A DNA stretch of 64,000 nt. Source: Massilia aquatica. GTDB taxonomy: Bacteria > Pseudomonadota > Gammaproteobacteria > Burkholderiales > Burkholderiaceae_D. The stretch spans positions 1 to 64,000 of the forward strand of contig NZ_VVIW01000003.1 of NCBI RefSeq assembly GCF_011682045.1, in the 5' to 3' direction. Shown here piece after piece: positions 35,856 through 45,048 of the stretch; position 1 is the first letter of the stretch; each line of letters starts with the position of its first letter. The notes below the pieces were generated by a model, which saw nothing but the letters and a program-made list of their open reading frames with translations, made no database searches and was not told the origin of the DNA. A program made the translations under genes and the position numbers.

Positions 35856-36575
35856 TTATGCCACGGCGTCTTGCAGGCGGCGCCGGGTGCGGCGGGTCAG
35901 GCCGATCACGGCCAGGCCGAGCGCCAGCATGGCGTAGGTTTCCGGTTCCGGCACGGCGCTGGTGTAGACCGTCAGGGTCGGGTTCAGCAGGGTCAGGCCG
36001 GCAAACGAATCCTGGCTATGGAGCACGCCGTCCGGCGTGGTCCAGGTGGCCGGCATGGCGAACACGGTCATGCTGCCGTTCAGCGACATGGTCATGTGCG
36101 TGAGCGCCACGTTGCCCGAGCTGAACACGAAGGTGTCGTTGCCATTGAGCAGATTGACCTGGCGGTTGCTGTTGGTGCTCCAGTTATCGTCGCCGTTGGC
36201 GAACAGGCTGACCGCGCCGCGGTTGCTGGCGCTGCCGCCCTGGCCGCCCGGCGCCATGGCGGCGTCGAGCGTGCCGACGAAGGTGGCCGAGAAGGAATAG
36301 CCGGTGATCACGTAGCCCGAGCGCGCCGCGAAGCCCAGGTCGCCCGAGTAGCCGTTGCCGTCGGCATCGTTGCTGGAGACGGCCATGCTGTTGGCAAAGT
36401 CGCTGAAACGGATGGTGGTGGCGGCGCCGGTATCGGATACCAGCACGTCGGCCACGCTCGAATCAGGGTTGCTGAAAGTGAAGGCTTGAGCTTCGATGAC
36501 GGTCGGCGCCGCCGCTGCGTTGGCGGACGCGAAAGCCAGCGCGACTGCACCCATCTGCAATGTAAACAGTTTCAT
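35856..36575 (-). CDS. PEP-CTERM sorting domain protein
   Basis: A 239-residue exported protein. The signal peptide ends in ANAAAA, the middle is a beta-rich domain (Ser/Asn-rich), and the C-terminus ends with AVPEPETYAMLALGLAVIGL followed by the basic tail TRRTRRRLQDAVA. It should be an exosortase substrate. The C-terminus is close to that of the neighbour at 36760 (both end in RxRLQDxxxA), suggesting related signals. Confidence 0.9.
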   Translation of the reverse strand: MKLFTLQMGAVALAFASANAAAAPTVIEAQAFTFSNPDSSVADVLVSDTGAATTIRFSDFANSMAVSSNDADGNGYSGDLGFAARSGYVITGYSFSATFVGTLDAAMAPGGQGGSASNRGAVSLFANGDDNWSTNSNRQVNLLNGNDTFVFSSGNVALTHMTMSLNGSMTVFAMPATWTTPDGVLHSQDSFAGLTLLNPTLTVYTSAVPEPETYAMLALGLAVIGLTRRTRRRLQDAVA

Positions 36576-36759
36576 TGATCCGATTCCTTGTCGTGTCTTG
36601 ACATCGATGAACGCCCCACGGCGTTTTCAAGTTGCCATCTTAATCGAGGGCTAGCCGTACGTCATAGCACAACATTGTAAGAAAGATACTGGGAGCAACA
36701 GGTGGCCGCCGGCGCGGTCGCAGCGGCCGGGATGGCGGCGTCGCGCCTGAGTGGCGCGC

Positions 36760-37251
36760 TTACGCGTCGAGACTGTCCTGCAGGCGCTTGCGGGTGCCGC
36801 GCGTGAGTACGATGACGGCCACGCCGACGGCGAGCATGATGTAGGTTTCGGGTTCAGGCACCGATTGCGAGGAGACGCTGGCGCGCGTGCCGGCCGTGTC
36901 GAAGGCGCTGCGCGGCTGCTTGTCGAAGCTGGTGCGCGCGTCGGGGTAAGCCTGGCGCAGGGTGGGCGTGCTCCAGGAGCCGAGATTGCTGTTGGCAACC
37001 ACGCCCAGGGCGGCGGCGATATCGTGTTCGTTTTCGCCCAGCACGTCGCCGGGGCGCAGGTGCATGGCGCGGGTGACCTCGGCCAGGCCGCGGCTGGCGC
37101 GCACGTCGGCCAGTTCGATGCCGCCCTGGCTGGCGTAGCGTTTGCTCACATTATTCAGGGCAGGGGACTCGATCAGGGCCGGAGCGGCGCCGGCCAGGCC
37201 GGGCGCCAGCAGCAGGGCGGCCAGATGTCGTGTCCATGTTATGTATTTCAT
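36760..37251 (-). CDS. PEP-CTERM sorting domain protein
   Basis: A 163-residue exported protein with a signal peptide ending LAGAAPA. Its middle part is not recognised (contains LADVRASRGLAEVTRAMHLRPGD). The C-terminal signal is VPEPETYIMLAVGVAVIVL followed by TRGTRKRLQDSLDA. It lies downstream of the rpoH terminator in its own unit. Confidence 0.87.
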   Translation of the reverse strand: MKYITWTRHLAALLLAPGLAGAAPALIESPALNNVSKRYASQGGIELADVRASRGLAEVTRAMHLRPGDVLGENEHDIAAALGVVANSNLGSWSTPTLRQAYPDARTSFDKQPRSAFDTAGTRASVSSQSVPEPETYIMLAVGVAVIVLTRGTRKRLQDSLDA

Positions 37252-37429
37252 TTGCAGACTACCTATTCATGTTGATCTGTGAAAAAGGCTGTGACGGCGC
37301 TCGGGGCGGCTCGGGGCCTCATGATTGCCGCGCCCGCACACCGGCACGGTATGCATGATACGTCAAAGTCGAATTATAAATATGTAATCAAGTGTATTGA
37401 CTTGTACAAGCTTAACGAATTGTACCGAC

Positions 37430-37464
37430 AAAAAAAATGCCGCCTAGTCTACACCAGGCGGCAT
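37430..37464 (-). terminator. rho-independent terminator of rpoH
   Basis: Read on the minus strand, ATGCCGCCT pairs with AGGCGGCAT around a ten-base loop and is followed by a run of seven or eight T (37437 down to 37430). It lies 30 bp beyond the rpoH stop. Confidence 0.9.
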
Positions 37465-37493
37465 CGGCGCGGGGCGCCGTACGTGCGTTACTC

Positions 37494-38393
37494 TCAGATA
37501 AATGCTGAAAGTGCACCTTTCATCTTTTTCAGCGCGGCGCTTTCAATCTGGCGGATGCGCTCGGCCGAGACGCCGAATTCGTCGGCCAGGGCGTGCAGGG
37601 TCGCTCCCGAGCCGTCGTCGTTGGCCAGCCAGCGCGCTTCGACGATGCGGCGCGAACGGGCGTCGAGCTTGCCCAGCGCGGTTTCCAGGCCTTCGGACTG
37701 CAAGCGCGTGACCTGTTCGGCTTCGAGCACCTTGGTCGGCTCGGACAAGTCCGACGACAGATAGGCGATCGGCGAGAACTTGTCGTCTTCGTCGTCGGTC
37801 GGCGCTTCGAGCGCGATGTCGCGGCCGGACAGGCGCGTTTCCATCTCGATCACTTCTTCGCGCTTGACGTCGAGCAGCTTGGCCAGCGCATCGATCTGGG
37901 TCGGGCTCATGGCGTCCAGGCCCTGCTTGTTGCTGCGCAGGTTGAAGAACAGCTTGCGCTGGGCCTTGGTGGTGGCCACCTTGACCAGACGCCAGTTCTT
38001 CAGGATGTACTCGTGCATCTCAGCCTTGATCCAGTGCATCGCGTACGACACCAGGCGCACGCCCTGGTCCGGGTCGAAACGCTTGACCGCTTTCATCAGG
38101 CCGATATTGCCTTCCTGGATCAGGTCGGCGTGCGGCAGGCCGTAGCCCAGATAGCCGCGCGCGATCGACACCACCAGGCGCAGGTGCGACAGCACCAGTT
38201 CTTGCGCGGCGCCGAGGTCGTTGTTCTTTTGCAGGCGCTGGGCCAGGGAAATCTCTTCTTCGTGGGTCAGCATCGGCAGGCGGTTCACCGCCGAGATATA
38301 GGCGTCGATATTGCCCAGGTTGCCGGTGAAACCGAGTCCTAAAGCACGATTGCCGGTCGGAACCAATGCGGATTGTGCGGACAACGTCATCAT
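37494..38393 (-). CDS. rpoH: heat-shock sigma factor RpoH (sigma-32)
   Basis: A 299-residue sigma-70 family factor. Region 2 has YGLPHADLIQEGNIGLMKAVKRFDPDQGVRLVSYAMHWIKAEM, and the RpoH box QRKLFFNLR is at 145-153, which separates RpoH from RpoD and RpoS. Region 4 ends with FGVSAERIRQIESAALKKMK. It directs transcription of chaperone and protease genes on heat shock. The promoter at 38516-38545 sits inside a CIRCE element, so HrcA repression is predicted. In many proteobacteria it follows ftsX directly; here a 4.5-kb RTX gene lies between. Confidence 0.97.
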   Translation of the reverse strand: MMTLSAQSALVPTGNRALGLGFTGNLGNIDAYISAVNRLPMLTHEEEISLAQRLQKNNDLGAAQELVLSHLRLVVSIARGYLGYGLPHADLIQEGNIGLMKAVKRFDPDQGVRLVSYAMHWIKAEMHEYILKNWRLVKVATTKAQRKLFFNLRSNKQGLDAMSPTQIDALAKLLDVKREEVIEMETRLSGRDIALEAPTDDEDDKFSPIAYLSSDLSEPTKVLEAEQVTRLQSEGLETALGKLDARSRRIVEARWLANDDGSGATLHALADEFGVSAERIRQIESAALKKMKGALSAFI

Positions 38394-38515
38394 GTATTTC
38401 CTCGTAGAGTTCTGTGCTGCATCATCGAATGCCCGGGCCGGAAGACGGGTGCGGGGCGATTGTTGCGCTCTGATGCCAGCGGTGGCTTCGGGTCTTCCCC
38501 GCCATGCAAGTCCCT

Positions 38516-38545
38516 ATATTAGCACTCTCTGCCGAGGAGTGCCAA
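38516..38545 (-). promoter_or_regulatory. sigma-70 promoter of rpoH
   Basis: On the minus strand TTGGCA (38545-38540) and TAATAT (38521-38516) are 18 bp apart. Both hexamers fall within or against the CIRCE element, so a bound repressor would block RNA polymerase. Confidence 0.75.
38519..38545. promoter_or_regulatory. CIRCE element (HrcA operator) over the rpoH promoter
   Basis: TTAGCACTC (38519-38527), nine bases, GAGTGCCAA (38537-38545): one mismatch from the CIRCE consensus TTAGCACTC-N9-GAGTGCTAA. It is the known binding site of the heat-shock repressor HrcA, here positioned over the rpoH promoter. Confidence 0.92.
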
Positions 38546-38821
38546 TGTGCAGAATGTATGGCAGTGATAGCGAAATGTTATTGCGTAGAGGCAACCATAA
38601 ATTGGCAAGCTTCACTCTAGTCGAGGACTGCAATTACGCCTTGATACGGATCAAACCAGCGCTGCGGAGAATCGTCATTTTCTTTGCTTTAGCGCACACC
38701 GGCACCAACAATCCCAGTATCGCGCAAGGCGGCGCCGGGGTCTGTTCGTTCCCACACCTTGGGCGCGCAGGCGGCGCAGTTGCTTACCCGCCACGGATAA
38801 ATGCAAATGTAAGAAGTTGTA
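38546..38821. other. intergenic stretch between rpoH and the RTX gene
   Basis: This 276-bp stretch lies between the rpoH promoter and the RTX promoter. I see no gene or hairpin in it. Confidence 0.4.
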
Positions 38822-38850
38822 TTGACAGAGTGAAAGAATTTCTTTAAAAC
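38822..38850 (+). promoter_or_regulatory. promoter of the first RTX gene
   Basis: A perfect TTGACA at 38822-38827 and TAAAAC at 38845-38850, 17 bp apart. The spacer contains the palindrome AAAGAATTTCTTT (38833-38845). Transcription would start near 38857, which argues that the ATG at 38882, not the one at 38852, is the true start. Confidence 0.65.
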
Positions 38851-38881
38851 AATGACATCTCAACATTTTTTGAAGGACATC

Positions 38882-41800
38882 ATGGTTCCGATTATCATCA
38901 TCGATGGCGACGACAATAACAACCAACTCAATGGCGGCTCGGCGGCGGAGGTGATCAACGGCAAAGGCGGTGACGACTTCCTGTCCGGCGGCGACGGCAA
39001 CGACACCCTCGACGGCGGTGCCGGCAAGGATATCCTGCACGGGGGCATTGGCGCGAATACCTACCACTGGGGGCGCGGCGGCGGACAGGACATCATCGTC
39101 TATAACGGCGCGCAGGATGCCGGCATGAACGTGCTGCAACTGGGCGAGGGCGTGACCGCGTCCGAACTGCGCCTGACCCGCAACAACGACGATCTGGTGC
39201 TGCGCATCTCCGGTACCGAGGACAGCTTGACCGTCCATCTTTTTTTCGCACAGCAAGCGACGTATACGGGGGCCATGGCGTGGGCCTATTCCATCAGTGA
39301 AATCCGCTTTGCCGACGGTGCGCGCTGGGATATGCAAGCGATCCAGTCCACCTTCCTGATGGATGGCAGGCCGCTGCTGGTGCTCGACGAGCAGGACAAC
39401 ACGATGTACGGTCCGCTCATCGACGGCGCCGGCGGCAACGACATGCTGTACGGCGGCGGGCCGTCGGTGCTGAGCGGCGGTAGCGGCAACGATACCCTGA
39501 TCGGTTCCCCGGGCAACGATGTGCTGCTTGGGGGCAGCGGCGACGACAGCCTGGTCGGCGGCTTCGGCAACGATTTTCTCGATGGCGGCGCCGGCAACGA
39601 CGTGCTTAACGGCGAAGGCGGCTACGACACCTACCGCTTCGGTCATGGCAGCGGCCAGGATACCATCGTCGCGCCCAAGTACGCCCAGGGGGACGTGCTG
39701 ACCATCGATATGGCGCCCGGGGTCCAGGCCGGGACCCTGGCGGTGCTGCGCACCCCGCCGGACAGCCCGGACCTGGTGCTGGAATTGCCGCTGAGCGGCG
39801 AGCGCCTGACCATCAAGGACTATTTCATCGTGCAGCGTACGGTGAGCATCCATTTCGCCGACGGCAGCGTGATGAACAAGTCGGCGATCGACATGCGGGC
39901 CTGGGGCGCAATGCCGGTCAACACCGTCAGCGGCACCGACGGCGCCGATTTCCTCAATGGCAGCTATGGCAGCGACATCCTGCGCGGCGGCGCCGGCGAC
40001 GATACTCTGGCCGGCCAGAACGGCGACGATTTGCTGATCGGCGGCGACGGCAACGACATTCTCGATGTCTTCCAGGGCAACGACGTCGCCGATGGCGGCG
40101 CCGGCAACGACCGCATCATGATTGGCGAAGGCAGCGCCACGCTGCTGTTCGGGCGCGCCTCCGGCCATGACGAGCTGCTCCCGATGCTCGGCGGCCGCGG
40201 CGTCACCACGGTACTGCTGGAAGCGGGCATCGGCGCGGCCGATATCGTCCTGACCCGCAGCAATAACGGCCAAGGCCCCGAGTTGCTGATCAATGTAGGC
40301 GGCGCCGCAGCCAGCCTGCGGGTGGGCGCCTATTTTCCGCCAACGGACATGCAAGGGCCAGCGATCGCGCTGCAGTTCGCCGACGGCACGCGCTGGGACA
40401 ATGCGCTCATCAACAACCTGCTGCTGACCGGTAACGACGACAATAATGACCTGCGCGGCAGCGCCGGCAACGACCGCATCGACGGCCGCGGCGGCAACGA
40501 CATGCTGCATGGCATGCAGGGCAACGACCTGCTGCTGGGCGGGTCCGGCGTCGATCTGCTGCACGGCGGCGAGGGCGACGATACCCTCAACGGCGGCCAG
40601 GGCGAGGACTACCTGGACGACAGTCTCGGCAACAATACCTATGTGTTCGCGCGCGGCGACGGCCGCGACATGATTTTCAACAATCTCAAGATGCCGGAGC
40701 TGCGCTACCAGACCATCGTCTTTAGCGCCGGCATCGTTCCCGAGGAAGTGCAGTTGCAGCGCGTCAACCGCGGCAGTTTCGACGACCTGGTGCTGACGAT
40801 TAACGGCGCGCCGGGCCAGGAAATCACGGTGCAGGGCTACATCTTCAACGACCCGCTGTACGCCACCAACATGCAGCTCAAGGAAATCCGCTTTGCCGAC
40901 GGCAGCAAGTGGGACGCGGCGGCCATTTTCGAGCGCGTGAACCGGGGCAGCGAGATGGGCGAAAGCATGGCCGGCACCGATGGCAACGATGTGATCGACG
41001 CCAGGGGCGGCGACGATATCCTGGCCGGCAAGGGCGGCGACGACACCCTGATCGGCGGACGCGGCAACGACCAGTTGTCCGGCGGCGACGGCTCCGATAC
41101 CTACGTATTCAACCTGGGCGACGGGCGCGACCTGCTGGTCGACACGCGCGAGATGAGCGGCGTTGGCAACACGCTGCGCTTCGGCGCCGGCATCACGGCC
41201 GCCGACCTGCGCATGACGCCGGCCGGCAGCGGCCTTGAGCTCGCCTATGGCAAGCTGGGCGACGTCATCATGTTCACCAGCGGCGGCACGCCGGGCACCG
41301 AAAGCCCGATCAAGCGCATCGAGTTTGCCGATGGCAGCGTGGGCTACCCGAGCGATTACCTCAACCAGGCGCCCCAGCTCAAGCTGCCGCTGCCTGACCA
41401 GGCGGCAACGCCGGGCCAGTATTTCAAGCTGAGCCTGCCAGCGGACATGTTTATCGACCCCAACGCGGGCGACGTGCTGAGCCTGATGATGGCGCAAAGC
41501 GACGGCTTGCCCTTGCCCGCCTGGCTGCGCTTCGATGCGGCCAGCGGCCTGCTGGAGGGCACGGTCCCGCAGGGCGTGCAGGGCAACATCCCGCTGCGCG
41601 TGACGGCGAAAGACCAGGCCGGGCTGCATGCCACCGATGACTTCATCCTGGCGGTGGGCGCCGGCAATACCGCGCCGACCGTGGCGCTCGCGCTCAAGCC
41701 CATCACCACCTATGAAAACAGCGGCTTCAGCGTACGCACGCCGACCTTTGCCGACGCCGACATCGGCGACAGCCTGAGCGTCAAGCTGCGCATGGCGGAC

Positions 41801-43375
41801 GGCAGCGCCCTGCCGTCGTGGCTCTGGTTCGACGGTAAGGAAACCTTGAAGGCCGTGACCGATTACGACCGCGCCGGCAATTACCAGCTGGTGGCCACCG
41901 CCACCGACCAGGGCCGCCTGACGGTATCGAGCAACATCGATATCGTGGTCAAGAACGCCAACCGGGCCCCGGTCCCGACCGAGGCGCCCGGTACCCTTAA
42001 CGCCGCGCGCGACACGCCGTTTTCCTTCGTGCTGCCGGCGCGCACCCTGGTCGACCCGGATGGCGACGCCGTCACCTACCGCCTGACGCAGTCGGGCGGC
42101 GCCGCCTTGCCGTCCTGGCTCAGTTTCGATCCGCTCACCCGCACCCTGTCCGGCACGCCATTGGCCGGGGATGCGCCAAGCCTGTCGCTGGCGCTGGGCG
42201 GCACCGATAGCTTCGGCCTGAACGGCGCCATCGGCTTCAAGCTCAACATCGCAGCCGATGCGGCGCGCAACCTCGACGGCAAGGCCGACGCCGATGTGCT
42301 CAATGGCGCCTCGGCCGGCGACACCTTATCCGGCATGGCGGGCAACGACCAGTTGAACGGTTTCGGCGGCAACGACACCCTCGATGGCGGCCTGGGTGCC
42401 GACCGCATGGCCGGCGGCATTGGCGACGACCGCTACCTGGTCGATGCGGCGGGCGACCTGGTGGTCGAACTGGCCAACGAAGGGCGCGACACCCTGGTGG
42501 CCGCGCTCAGCTACACCCTGCCGGTCAATGCCGAGGTGCTGGTACTGGGCGGCACCGGCGCGTTTGCCGGCTACGGCAACGGCACCGACAACGTCTTGTA
42601 CGGCAATAGCGGGAATAACTTCCTGAACGGCTACGGCGGCAACGACCTGTTGCAGGGCGGCGCCGGCAACGACAGCCTGGTCGATACCATGGGCAAGAAC
42701 CTGTTCGACGGCGGCAGCGGCGTCGACACGCTCAGCGGCGGTGCCAGTAACGAGATGTACATCGGCGGCGCCGGCAACGACATCATCACCACCGGCAACG
42801 GCGTCGACATCATCGCCTTCAACCGCGGCGACGGCAGCGATACGGTCACTCCCGGCAGCGTGGCCGACAACGTGATTTCGCTGGGACGCGGCATTACCTA
42901 TGCCGACCTGACGTTCAAGAAAGCGGGCAGCGACCTGGTGTTCGGCACCGGCGCCGGCGAGCAGATCAGCCTGAAGGGCTGGTTTGCCACGAGCGGCAGC
43001 CACAGCGTGGGCAAGTTGCAAATGTTCATCGACGGCAGCAGCGATTTCCTGGCCGCGTCGCCGCTGGCCATGCACAGCCAGAAAGTCCAGCTGTTCAACT
43101 TCGATGCGCTGGCCGGCAAGTTCGAGCTGGCCATGCAGGCCAATCCGGCGCTGGCCAGCTGGAACCTGGCGCCCGAGCTGGCCGGCGCCTGGATCAAGGC
43201 GAGCGGCAACATGGCCATCGGCGGCGACCTGGCGCAGCAGTACGCCACGGCCGCCACCCTGGCCAACGTGGCCCAGATGCCGGCCCTGAACATCATCGGC
43301 AGCAGCAGCTTCGGCGACGGCCAGTACCTGACCTCGCCGATCAACCTGGCCGATGGCTCCGGCTTCCTGATCTGA
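38882..43375 (+). CDS. large RTX/cadherin-like calcium-binding repeat protein
   Basis: A 1497-residue acidic protein. Blocks of GGxGxDxLxGG calcium-binding nonapeptides occur at about 15-60, 180-250, 345-415, 520-590, 690-745, 1138-1185 and 1240-1330. Between them lie repeats ending in FADGxxW (e.g. IRFADGARWD, LQFADGTRWD, IRFADGSKWD), typical of the hemolysin-type calcium-binding-related domain. Three cadherin/dystroglycan-like Ig domains occupy about 827-1126, each with a PxWLxFD core. The last 170 residues are shared with the partial protein at 60310. The ATG at 38882 has GAAGGA upstream. No N-terminal signal, so type I secretion is likely, but no transporter is near. No enzymatic domain is seen. 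Confidence 0.9.
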   Translation: MVPIIIIDGDDNNNQLNGGSAAEVINGKGGDDFLSGGDGNDTLDGGAGKDILHGGIGANTYHWGRGGGQDIIVYNGAQDAGMNVLQLGEGVTASELRLTRNNDDLVLRISGTEDSLTVHLFFAQQATYTGAMAWAYSISEIRFADGARWDMQAIQSTFLMDGRPLLVLDEQDNTMYGPLIDGAGGNDMLYGGGPSVLSGGSGNDTLIGSPGNDVLLGGSGDDSLVGGFGNDFLDGGAGNDVLNGEGGYDTYRFGHGSGQDTIVAPKYAQGDVLTIDMAPGVQAGTLAVLRTPPDSPDLVLELPLSGERLTIKDYFIVQRTVSIHFADGSVMNKSAIDMRAWGAMPVNTVSGTDGADFLNGSYGSDILRGGAGDDTLAGQNGDDLLIGGDGNDILDVFQGNDVADGGAGNDRIMIGEGSATLLFGRASGHDELLPMLGGRGVTTVLLEAGIGAADIVLTRSNNGQGPELLINVGGAAASLRVGAYFPPTDMQGPAIALQFADGTRWDNALINNLLLTGNDDNNDLRGSAGNDRIDGRGGNDMLHGMQGNDLLLGGSGVDLLHGGEGDDTLNGGQGEDYLDDSLGNNTYVFARGDGRDMIFNNLKMPELRYQTIVFSAGIVPEEVQLQRVNRGSFDDLVLTINGAPGQEITVQGYIFNDPLYATNMQLKEIRFADGSKWDAAAIFERVNRGSEMGESMAGTDGNDVIDARGGDDILAGKGGDDTLIGGRGNDQLSGGDGSDTYVFNLGDGRDLLVDTREMSGVGNTLRFGAGITAADLRMTPAGSGLELAYGKLGDVIMFTSGGTPGTESPIKRIEFADGSVGYPSDYLNQAPQLKLPLPDQAATPGQYFKLSLPADMFIDPNAGDVLSLMMAQSDGLPLPAWLRFDAASGLLEGTVPQGVQGNIPLRVTAKDQAGLHATDDFILAVGAGNTAPTVALALKPITTYENSGFSVRTPTFADADIGDSLSVKLRMADGSALPSWLWFDGKETLKAVTDYDRAGNYQLVATATDQGRLTVSSNIDIVVKNANRAPVPTEAPGTLNAARDTPFSFVLPARTLVDPDGDAVTYRLTQSGGAALPSWLSFDPLTRTLSGTPLAGDAPSLSLALGGTDSFGLNGAIGFKLNIAADAARNLDGKADADVLNGASAGDTLSGMAGNDQLNGFGGNDTLDGGLGADRMAGGIGDDRYLVDAAGDLVVELANEGRDTLVAALSYTLPVNAEVLVLGGTGAFAGYGNGTDNVLYGNSGNNFLNGYGGNDLLQGGAGNDSLVDTMGKNLFDGGSGVDTLSGGASNEMYIGGAGNDIITTGNGVDIIAFNRGDGSDTVTPGSVADNVISLGRGITYADLTFKKAGSDLVFGTGAGEQISLKGWFATSGSHSVGKLQMFIDGSSDFLAASPLAMHSQKVQLFNFDALAGKFELAMQANPALASWNLAPELAGAWIKASGNMAIGGDLAQQYATAATLANVAQMPALNIIGSSSFGDGQYLTSPINLADGSGFLI

Positions 43376-43386
43376 GCAAGACGCAA

Positions 43387-43410
43387 AAGGGGCCGCATCA
43401 GCGGCCCCTT
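43387..43410 (-). terminator. terminator for the ftsYEX transcript
   Basis: AAGGGGCCGC (43387-43396) pairs with GCGGCCCCTT (43401-43410) around an ATCA loop. Reading leftwards it is followed by TTTTGCG, so it suits transcripts coming from ftsX. Confidence 0.7.
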
Positions 43411-43421
43411 CGATTGTCTTG

Positions 43422-43446
43422 ATGGCCGCGCAAGCGGCCATTTTTT
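43422..43446 (+). terminator. terminator of the first RTX gene
   Basis: ATGGCCGC (43422-43429) and GCGGCCAT (43434-43441) form a stem with a GCAA loop, followed by six T (43441-43446). It faces the leftward terminator at 43387-43410, making a converging pair. Confidence 0.85.
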
Positions 43447-43450
43447 CGTC

Positions 43451-44371
43451 TTAGCGCAGGCGCGCCAGGTGCCTGCGCACCGACAATACCGCGCCGGCCA
43501 GGCCGAGCGTGGCGCTGACCGCCAGCAGCAGCCCCATGAACACGGGATTAAGCGGCGCCAGCTGGAAGGAAGAGCCGTACAGGCGTGCGAAGTCGCCGAT
43601 GGCCACGTTGAGCGGCTGCAAGGACAAGGTCACCGCGCCGAGCGCCACCGCGCCGGCGCACAAGCCGAGCAAGCCGCCGGTGTAATAGAAGGGCCGGTGG
43701 ATAAAACCGTCGGTCGCGCCGATCAGTTTGCTGACGGCGATTTCATCGCGCTGGGTCAGCACCTGCAGGCGGATCGTGTTGAATACCACGGCCACCACCA
43801 CCATCCCGAGCGTGACGGCCAGCAGCAGCAGGATCAGGCGCAGCACGCGCAGCAGCGCGGCCAGGCGCTTGACCCAGGCCGAATCGACCTGCACCGCGTC
43901 CACGCCCGGTAAAGTGCGCAGGCGCGCGGCGATGGCGTCGACGCTGCCGGCTTCGTTAACGCTCCTGAAACTGTCGAGTTTGAGCACATAGCCGTCCGGC
44001 AGCGGATTTTCGCCCAGGGTGGCCAGCACGTCGGTCAGCCCGGTCTTGCTGTTCAAGCTCTCGAGCGCCTGTTCGCGCGGCACGAACACGATGCGCGACT
44101 TGGGATCGGCGACGATGGCGCGGATCGCCGGTTCCATGGCCAGCACCTGCGCGCGCGTGGTGTCGGCCTTGGCGAACACGCTGATTTCAGGCTCGACCGA
44201 AAGCTGCTCGGACATCGGGCGCACATTGTCGAGCAGGGTCAGGCCGGCGAACGGCAAGGTGAGCGCGATGGCCACCACGATCACATTGAACAGGAAACTG
44301 AGCGGCGACTTGGCCAGGGTGCCGAGCGCCGAGCTGATCGCGAAACTGTGTTGGCGGAACCAGCGCTTCAT
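43451..44371 (-). CDS. ftsX: cell division protein FtsX
   Basis: A 306-residue membrane protein of the FtsEX complex, which couples ATP hydrolysis to septal peptidoglycan hydrolase activation. It has an N-terminal helix (about 22-45), a periplasmic domain (about 50-165) and three C-terminal helices with the conserved segment NTIRLQVLTQRDEIAVSKLIGATDGFIHRPFYYTG. Overlaps ftsE by 4 bp. Confidence 0.95.
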   Translation of the reverse strand: MKRWFRQHSFAISSALGTLAKSPLSFLFNVIVVAIALTLPFAGLTLLDNVRPMSEQLSVEPEISVFAKADTTRAQVLAMEPAIRAIVADPKSRIVFVPREQALESLNSKTGLTDVLATLGENPLPDGYVLKLDSFRSVNEAGSVDAIAARLRTLPGVDAVQVDSAWVKRLAALLRVLRLILLLLAVTLGMVVVAVVFNTIRLQVLTQRDEIAVSKLIGATDGFIHRPFYYTGGLLGLCAGAVALGAVTLSLQPLNVAIGDFARLYGSSFQLAPLNPVFMGLLLAVSATLGLAGAVLSVRRHLARLR

Positions 44372-45042
44372 GTGGCGTCTCCCACCACCGTGCCATGGTC
44401 GAGCCGGATCACGCGCGCGTGCTTGTGGCGCGCGGCGTCGTACAGCACCAGTTCGTCGTGGGTGGCCACCAGGCAGGTCACGCCCACCGAGTGAAAGGCG
44501 CGCAGGGCGTCGAGCACCTTGTCGGCGCTGGCGCGGTCCAGGTTGGCGGTCGGTTCGTCGGCCAGGATGATCTGCGGCCGGTTGACGATGGCGCGCGCGA
44601 TCGCCACGCGCTGCTGCTCGCCGCCCGACAGTTCGAGCGGCTTGGACAAGGCGCGTCCCTCCAGCCCGACTTTGTCGAGCGCGGCGCGGGCGCGCAGTTC
44701 GGCCTCGGCCTTGGAGGCCCCGGTCACCAGCAGCGGCAGCATGGTGTTGGCCAGGATCGAGCGGTCTGTCAGCAGGCGCTGCTGCTGGAAGATCAGGCCG
44801 AGGTTACGCCGCAGGAAGGGCAGGGCGGCGTTGTTCATGCGTCCGATATCCTGCTCGTTGACCAGCACGCTGCCCGAGGTCGGGCGTTCCATCGCGGCGA
44901 TCATCTTGAGCAGGGTCGACTTGCCGGCGCCGGACGGGCCGGCCAGGTAGACCAGCTCGCCGCGCGCGATGTTCAGGGTTACTTCGCGCAGCGCGGTGGC
45001 GTCGCCCGGGTAGGTTTTGGAGACACACCTAAATTCGATCAT
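44368..45042 (-). CDS. ftsE: cell division ATP-binding protein FtsE
   Basis: A 224-residue ABC ATPase. Walker A GPSGAGKSTLLK (about 35-46), the Q-loop, signature LSGGEQQRVAIARA, Walker B IILADEPTANLD and the H-loop VATHDE are complete. It forms the cytoplasmic half of FtsEX. It lies 6 bp after ftsY and overlaps ftsX by 4 bp, the standard ftsYEX order. Confidence 0.96.
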   Translation of the reverse strand: MIEFRCVSKTYPGDATALREVTLNIARGELVYLAGPSGAGKSTLLKMIAAMERPTSGSVLVNEQDIGRMNNAALPFLRRNLGLIFQQQRLLTDRSILANTMLPLLVTGASKAEAELRARAALDKVGLEGRALSKPLELSGGEQQRVAIARAIVNRPQIILADEPTANLDRASADKVLDALRAFHSVGVTCLVATHDELVLYDAARHKHARVIRLDHGTVVGDAT

Positions 45043-45048
45043 GAACGC

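Noticed and set aside
38852-38881. Upstream ATG at 38852 as the RTX start
   Set aside because: No ribosome-binding site; the predicted transcription start (about 38857) lies downstream of it, while the ATG at 38882 has GAAGGA.
38675-41629. 984-residue antisense open frame under the first RTX gene
   Set aside because: It mirrors the GC-rich, repetitive RTX coding strand; the translation is low-complexity without a known domain, and the sense strand has clear repeats.
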